Shown here: positions 6,086-9,177 of the stretch, piece after piece
How positions within the stretch are numbered: the stretch's first letter is position 1
Layout: the number at the start of each line of letters is the position of its first letter
Assembly (NCBI GenBank): GCA_016209005.1
Contig: JACQWZ010000079.1
Span: 1-9,177, forward strand
DNA length: 9,177 nt
Origin: Candidatus Kuenenbacteria bacterium
GTDB taxonomy: Bacteria > Patescibacteriota > Patescibacteriia > UBA2591 > PGYQ01
Direction of reading: 5' to 3'
Program-made: the position numbers and the translations under genes
Notes under the pieces: generated by a model
What the model was told of the DNA's origin: nothing
Seen by the model: the letters and a program-made list of their open reading frames with translations, nothing else
Databases searched by the model: none

Positions 6086-7105
6086 ATGCAAAAAGAAATA
6101 AAAACATTAGACAAAATATCAGATAAAACGAAGGCTGCTTTTGAAGCGGTTTCTCAAATTAAGCAACGTTTTGGCGAAGGATCAATTATGAAATTAGGCG
6201 AAGCCAGAGCGATGCAAGTCGAAGCAATTCCAACCGGATGTCTTTCTTTAGATATTGCTTTGGGAATAATGGGTGTTCCACGAGGACGAGTAACAGAAAT
6301 TTTTGGATTAGAATCTTCTGGAAAAACAACTTTGGCTCAACATATAATTGCCGAAGTTCAAAAACTTGGTGGAATCGCCGCTTTTGTTGACGCCGAACAC
6401 GCCCTTGATCCAGAATACGCCAAAAAAATAGGCGTTAACATTGATGAACTTTTAATTTCTCAACCAGACACTGGCGAGCAAGCCTTGGAAATTGTTGAAA
6501 CTTTAGTCCGTTCCAACGGGATAGATGTAATTGTTATTGACTCTGTTGCCGCTTTGACGCCAAAAGCCGAAATAGAAGGAGAAATGGGGGATTCTCATAT
6601 GGGTTTGCAGGCGAGATTAATGAGTCAAGCTTTAAGAAAATTAACCGCTATTGTTAGCAAAACAAAAACCGCGGTAATTTTTATCAATCAAATAAGAATG
6701 AAAATAGGGGTATTTTTTGGCAATCCAGAGACGACAACCGGCGGTATGGCTTTGAAATTTTATTCTTCGGTTAGAATTGAAGTGAGAAAAGCGACTCAAA
6801 TTAAACAAGCGGAAAAAATTATTGGTAATTTAGTTAGAGCTAAAATAGTAAAAAATAAATTAGCCGCTCCTTTTAAAACTTGCGAGTTTGACATTATGTA
6901 TAATGAAGGAATTTCTATTTCTGGCGATCTCTTGGATTTAGGCGTGGAGCATAAAGTAATTTCTAAATCAGGAAATTCTTATTCTTTCAAAACCATTAAA
7001 CTAGGCGTCGGTCGCGAAGCAGCTAAAAATTTTTTAAAAGAAAATATTAAATTACAAAAAGAGATAAGAGGGGAGATTGTAAAGAAAGTGAATAGCAACG
7101 TGTAA
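6086..7105 (+). CDS. recA: Recombinase RecA
   Basis: RecA forms ATP-dependent filaments on single-stranded DNA, drives strand exchange and recombinational repair, and stimulates LexA self-cleavage where LexA exists. The 339-aa product has the full core: Walker A GLESSGKTT (74-82), catalytic Glu104 in VDAEHALD, Walker B VIVID (148-152), the L1 region around EGEMGDSHMGLQARLMSQALRKL (164-186), Gln202, and loop L2 with GNPETTTGG (212-220). VKNKLAAPF gives the conserved lysine pair near the subunit interface. Oddities: Leu75 replaces the usual Pro of the Walker A motif, Met221 stands where Asn or Arg is common, and the C-terminus (EIRGEIVKKVNSNV) lacks an acidic tail. ATG 6086 gives the normal N-terminal helix (AFEAVSQIKQRFGEGSIMKLG). 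No LexA box could be identified upstream. Confidence 0.97.
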   Translation: MQKEIKTLDKISDKTKAAFEAVSQIKQRFGEGSIMKLGEARAMQVEAIPTGCLSLDIALGIMGVPRGRVTEIFGLESSGKTTLAQHIIAEVQKLGGIAAFVDAEHALDPEYAKKIGVNIDELLISQPDTGEQALEIVETLVRSNGIDVIVIDSVAALTPKAEIEGEMGDSHMGLQARLMSQALRKLTAIVSKTKTAVIFINQIRMKIGVFFGNPETTTGGMALKFYSSVRIEVRKATQIKQAEKIIGNLVRAKIVKNKLAAPFKTCEFDIMYNEGISISGDLLDLGVEHKVISKSGNSYSFKTIKLGVGREAAKNFLKENIKLQKEIRGEIVKKVNSNV

Positions 7106-7120
7106 CAAGTAACCAGCAAT

Positions 7121-7240
7121 AATGTCAAATGATAAATTTCCAATGTCAAATCAATGACAAATGACTAAATGTCAAAAATTATTTTTTTGTCATTTGAATT
7201 TTAGATTTGATTTGTCATTTGTTATTGAAAATTTGTCATT
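7121..7240. repeat. Long imperfect inverted repeat between recA and nusB
   Basis: The left arm (about 7121-7178) and right arm (about 7181-7240) are built of AATGTCAAAT / ATTTGTCATT-type words. They pair imperfectly over nearly their whole length; the best blocks are CAAATGAC at 7158-7165 with GTCATTTG at 7189-7196, and the outermost ten bases. It may be a palindromic intergenic repeat that also ends recA transcription. It is A+T-rich, without a classic G+C stem. Confidence 0.55.
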
Positions 7241-7280
7241 AATTAAGTTTCATAATTTTAAATTCTGTATTTATTGATTT

Positions 7281-7308
7281 ATAATTTATAATTTATAATT
7301 TATAATTT
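7281..7308. repeat. ATAATTT x4 tandem repeat carrying four TATAAT boxes before nusB
   Basis: Four perfect heptamers run head to tail and end 5 bases before the nusB ATG. With the preceding T, each repeat creates a perfect TATAAT (7280, 7287, 7294, 7301). One of the upstream copies could serve as the nusB -10 box, giving a very short leader. No clear -35 element accompanies them, so promoter activity is inference. Confidence 0.7.
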
Positions 7309-7313
7309 CATGT

Positions 7314-7733
7314 ATGTCCAATCGTCATTTAGCGCGAGCTATTATTTTGCAAACTCTTTATCAGTGGGATTTTAATAAGGAAAAAAATGAACAAATTCCA
7401 TCTATTTTAAATAATAATTTAAAAAATTTTGCTCCGGGAATTGATAATCAAGATTTTATACAAAAAATAATAAATGGAATTATTGAAAATATAAAAGAAA
7501 TAGACGAATGCATTCAAAAATACGCGCCAGAATGGCCGATAGAAAATATTACAATTATTGATCGCGTTATTTTAAGAATAGGATTTTATGAACTTAAATT
7601 TTCTTTAGAAATTCCGCCAAAAGTGGCGATAAATGAAAGCATAGAATTAGCAAAAACATTTGGCGGAGATTCTTCGGGAAAATTTATTAATGGCGTTTTA
7701 GGCGCTTTTTATAAAGATAATTTTGAATCTTAA
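7314..7733 (+). CDS. nusB: Transcription antitermination factor NusB
   Basis: NusB binds NusE (ribosomal protein S10) and the boxA element of rRNA leaders to form antitermination complexes that keep RNA polymerase going through rRNA operons. The 139-aa length is normal for the family. It is all-helical, opening with RHLARAIILQTLYQWDF (4-20). The conserved C-terminal block is APEWPIENITIIDRVILRIGFYEL, then IPPKVAINESIELAKTFGGDSSGKFINGVLGA. These are the family's standard motifs and none is broken. ATG 7314 is chosen because it directly precedes SNRHLARA; another ATG at 7310 is out of frame. Placement just before the 77-aa gene and rnc fits an RNA-processing neighbourhood, although a hairpin at 7750 probably separates the transcripts. 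Confidence 0.95.
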   Translation: MSNRHLARAIILQTLYQWDFNKEKNEQIPSILNNNLKNFAPGIDNQDFIQKIINGIIENIKEIDECIQKYAPEWPIENITIIDRVILRIGFYELKFSLEIPPKVAINESIELAKTFGGDSSGKFINGVLGAFYKDNFES

Positions 7734-7749
7734 ATTACAAATAGTGATT

Positions 7750-7785
7750 ACAGAAAGTTTAGTCGAGCTTTCTGTTTAAATTTAA
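7750..7785 (+). terminator. Rho-independent terminator after nusB
   Basis: ACAGAAAG (7750-7757) and CTTTCTGT (7768-7775) form a perfect 8-bp stem with a 10-base loop, followed by TTAAATTTAAAATTT. It begins 17 bases after the nusB stop. The T-run is interrupted by A residues, so termination may be partial. Confidence 0.65.
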
Positions 7786-7809
7786 AATTTAATTTTTAAT
7801 TAAAAAAAT

Positions 7810-8043
7810 ATGTCTAAAAATGAATTATCCCAAGTAGAAATGATTAATAAATCAGAAAGAGAAAAATATATCGAAGAAATTCTAAAAATAATTTCTTCTA
7901 CAAATAATGTGGAAACACTTAAACAAATAATAGAAAAAGAAAAAATATATTTAAAAACCTTAAAAAAATCAAACCCTAAAGATTTTGGTTATAGTATTAT
8001 TCTTATAAACGCGGAAGATAGAATTAAAAAAATTAAGGAATAA
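7810..8043 (+). CDS. Hypothetical 77-aa helical protein
   Basis: The product of this short gene between nusB and rnc is not recognised. It is rich in Lys, Glu and Ile, with no Cys, membrane span or signal peptide, and reads as two or three charged amphipathic helices (REKYIEEILKIISS; VETLKQIIEKEKIYLKTL; NAEDRIKKIKE). That pattern fits a small coiled-coil or helical-hairpin cytoplasmic protein. ATG 7810 follows an A-rich stretch without a Shine-Dalgarno site. The base composition matches nusB and rnc. About 14 bases after its stop another frame reads INAEEVKNKISKQEKK, which resembles its own C-terminal NAEDRIKKI; this could be a duplicated or frameshifted tail. It is likely a real gene because the frame is clean and sits in a tight row of genes, but there is no motif proof. 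Confidence 0.55.
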   Translation: MSKNELSQVEMINKSEREKYIEEILKIISSTNNVETLKQIIEKEKIYLKTLKKSNPKDFGYSIILINAEDRIKKIKE

Positions 8044-8138
8044 GCGCTGAATAAATGCCGAAGAAGTAAAAAATAAAATATCAAAACAAGAGAAAAAGAG
8101 TGTTTTTTTATCTGTTTATTTTTATTGAAATTAAAAAA

Positions 8139-8843
8139 ATGAAAAAAAATTTATTTGAATTGGAGAAAAAAATAAATATTAATTTTAAAAATAAAGACTT
8201 ATTAAAACAAGCCTTAATTCATCGATCTTATTTAAATGAAAATCCAAAGTTTCATTTAAAACACAATGAACGTTTAGAATTTTTAGGCGACGCGGTTTTA
8301 GAATTGGTGGTGACAGAATTTTTATACAATATGTATCCAGATAAACCAGAAGGGAAATTAACTAATTTAAGGGCGAGTTTGGTAAATTCTCAAATGCTTT
8401 CTGAATTGGCATCTGAACTTGATTTAGATGAATATATTTATTTAAGCAAAGGGGAAGCCCGAGAAAATTCAAAAGGAAAAGCGAGATATTATATTTTAGC
8501 CAATGCGATAGAAGCTTTGATCGGATCAATTTATTTAGATCAAGATTATAAAAAAGCGAAAAAATTTATTGAAAAATATTTTTTAGTGAAGCTTCCTGAA
8601 ATTTTAGCCCAAAAAACTTATATTGATCCAAAAAGTAAATTTCAAGAAATTGCCCAAGAAAAAGAAAGAATAACTCCTTCATATAAAGTTTTAAAAGAAA
8701 GCGGACCTGATCATGATAAACATTTTCAAATCGGGGTTTATTTAGATAAAAATTTAATAGCGAAAGGAGAAGGGGAGTCTAAACAAGAAGCCCAAGTTAA
8801 AGCGGCAAAAGAAGCGCTAAAAGTAAAAAAATGGGAAGAATGA
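8139..8843 (+). CDS. rnc: Ribonuclease III
   Basis: This Mg2+-dependent endonuclease cuts double-stranded RNA, including rRNA precursors and structured mRNAs, as a homodimer in the cytoplasm. From ATG 8139 the protein is 234 aa, normal for the family. The nuclease domain spans about 1-150 with the signature NERLEFLGDAVLE (43-55; Glu47 and Asp51 match E. coli Glu41 and Asp45) and ILANAIEALIGSIYLD (119-134; Glu125 matches Glu117). A double-stranded-RNA-binding domain covers about 163-230 (DPKSKFQE..., GPDHDKHFQIGVYL, ESKQEAQVKAAKEAL). A metal-site Asp (E. coli Asp114) is Asn122 here. The GTG at 8100 would add a hydrophobic, non-homologous 13-residue leader (FFYLFIFIEIKK), so ATG 8139 is preferred. 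The gene ends with TGA, showing standard UGA use. Confidence 0.95.
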   Translation: MKKNLFELEKKININFKNKDLLKQALIHRSYLNENPKFHLKHNERLEFLGDAVLELVVTEFLYNMYPDKPEGKLTNLRASLVNSQMLSELASELDLDEYIYLSKGEARENSKGKARYYILANAIEALIGSIYLDQDYKKAKKFIEKYFLVKLPEILAQKTYIDPKSKFQEIAQEKERITPSYKVLKESGPDHDKHFQIGVYLDKNLIAKGEGESKQEAQVKAAKEALKVKKWEE

Positions 8844-8850
8844 GGAAACG

Positions 8851-9002
8851 AATTACCTTGAATTATGAAACGCAAAATAACCTATGTTTGTCATTGCGAG
8901 TGCATCCGAAGCAATCTATATTTTAGGCTTAATTATAAGATTGCTTCGTCGGAAGCCTCCTCGCAATGACGCAAAAATCGCATTTCGTAATTCAAGGGAA
9001 TT
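8851..9002. repeat. 152-bp palindromic repeat with GTCATTGCGAG core
   Basis: Outer arms AATTACCTTGAATTATGAAA (8851-8870) and the block ending AATTCAAGGGAATT (to 9002) pair with few mismatches. Inner arms GTCATTGCGAG (8890-8900) and CTCGCAATGAC (8960-8970) pair perfectly, and GAAGCAATCT (8908-8917) pairs with AGATTGCTTC (8938-8947). The core resembles the GTCATTGCGAG...GAAGCAATC dispersed palindromes seen in many unrelated bacterial genomes. It begins 7 bases after the rnc stop and could also act as its terminator. It codes for no protein. Confidence 0.8.
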
Positions 9003-9026
9003 AAGAATTAAGAATTATGAATTATG
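8999..9026. repeat. AATTAWG heptamer x4
   Basis: AATTAAG, AATTAAG, AATTATG and AATTATG run head to tail, partly overlapping the end of the palindromic repeat. The period of 7 matches the array before nusB. Intervening bases up to 9062 are A+T-rich with no gene. Confidence 0.65.
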
Positions 9027-9061
9027 AAAAAATGCAAAAATAAAAAAAATAATTTCTAATT

Positions 9062-9175
9062 TCAGGACTTACGCACATTTACAATAAAATGAGATAAAAA
9101 TATAAATAATAAACCAGAATCAGGCTGTTTTAGCGTGATTTTAAAGTTAAATCTATGTCTATAGTAAATTAGCTT
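9062..9175 (-). CDS. Possible C-terminal end of a transposase (partial)
   Basis: On the minus strand a frame is open from the window edge for 37 codons and stops with TGA (9062-9064), which overlaps the outer end of the terminal repeat. It reads LIYYRHRFNFKITLKQPDS, then a hydrophobic stretch (GLLFIFLSHFIV) and NVRKS. Transposase genes that end in their element's terminal repeat are common, which makes this suggestive. But 37 codons in A+T-rich DNA prove little, and no DDE motif is in view. Confidence 0.3.
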   Translation of the reverse strand, partial: KLIYYRHRFNFKITLKQPDSGLLFIFLSHFIVNVRKS

Positions 9176-9177
9176 TT
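9063..9177. mobile_element. One end of a mobile element sharing the MITE terminal repeat (runs off the window)
   Basis: CAGGACTTACGCA at 9063-9075 is identical, as an inward-facing end, to the right terminal repeat of the 116-bp elements at 4215 and 4397 (reverse complement of TGCGTAAGTCCTG). The bases beyond differ from those elements, so this is another element, possibly the insertion sequence whose transposase moves them. The other end lies outside the window. Confidence 0.6.

Noticed and set aside
8100..8138. Upstream GTG start for rnc giving a hydrophobic N-terminal extension
   Set aside because: RNase III is cytoplasmic and starts a few residues before the FELEKKI-like helix. The 13 extra residues come from T-rich intergenic DNA, and ATG 8139 fits the family.
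1..9177. tRNA, rRNA or riboswitch genes
   Set aside because: No stretch shows cloverleaf pairing with a TTCRANNC arm, rRNA-like conserved words, or a recognisable riboswitch core. The structured regions seen are palindromic repeats.

Overview
The window is A+T-rich bacterial DNA with compact genes, almost all on the + strand. RecA, NusB and RNase III are recognisable from their motifs. The short gaps, A+T bias and accessory protein types suggest a small-genome bacterium, most plausibly a Patescibacteria/CPR (Parcubacteria-like) lineage. That placement is inference from style, not from a marker tree. UGA ends the RNase III gene and never interrupts an intact gene, so the UGA-to-glycine code of Gracilibacteria/Absconditabacteria is not supported.

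Left part (1-5983): an accessory region full of broken genes. It starts with an archaeal-type AAA ATPase carrying a C-terminal DUF234 nuclease-like domain, interrupted by one in-frame TAA (133-1521). Next is a two-domain SleB-like cell-wall hydrolase, split by a frameshift and probable deletion that removes the expected catalytic Glu segment (1579-2732). A membrane-anchored extracytoplasmic protein follows, with a decayed 3' end (2734-3453). Last is a type II restriction-modification pair. Its endonuclease (about 3693-4850) is disrupted by a 298-bp array of short palindromic elements at 4215-4512, while the adjacent beta-class DNA methyltransferase (4854-5780) is intact. The methyltransferase therefore looks like a newly orphaned, solitary enzyme. 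A 58-codon fragment of unknown origin follows.

Right part (5984-8843): intact housekeeping genes recA, nusB, a 77-aa hypothetical gene and rnc. The junctions hold short tandem repeats: AAGCTAAR x4 before recA and ATAATTT x4, which creates four TATAAT boxes, before nusB. There is also a 120-bp inverted repeat after recA and a small hairpin terminator after nusB.

Right edge (8844-9177): a 152-bp palindromic repeat with a GTCATTGCGAG / CTCGCAATGAC core, a heptamer tandem repeat, and one end of a second mobile element. That element starts with the same 13-bp terminal repeat as the elements in the endonuclease gene. It may be an insertion sequence able to mobilise the small palindromic elements.

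The most interesting signals are the endonuclease disruption with a reconstructable insertion site, the three-unit element array with an internally deleted middle copy, and the shared terminal repeat at the window's right edge.
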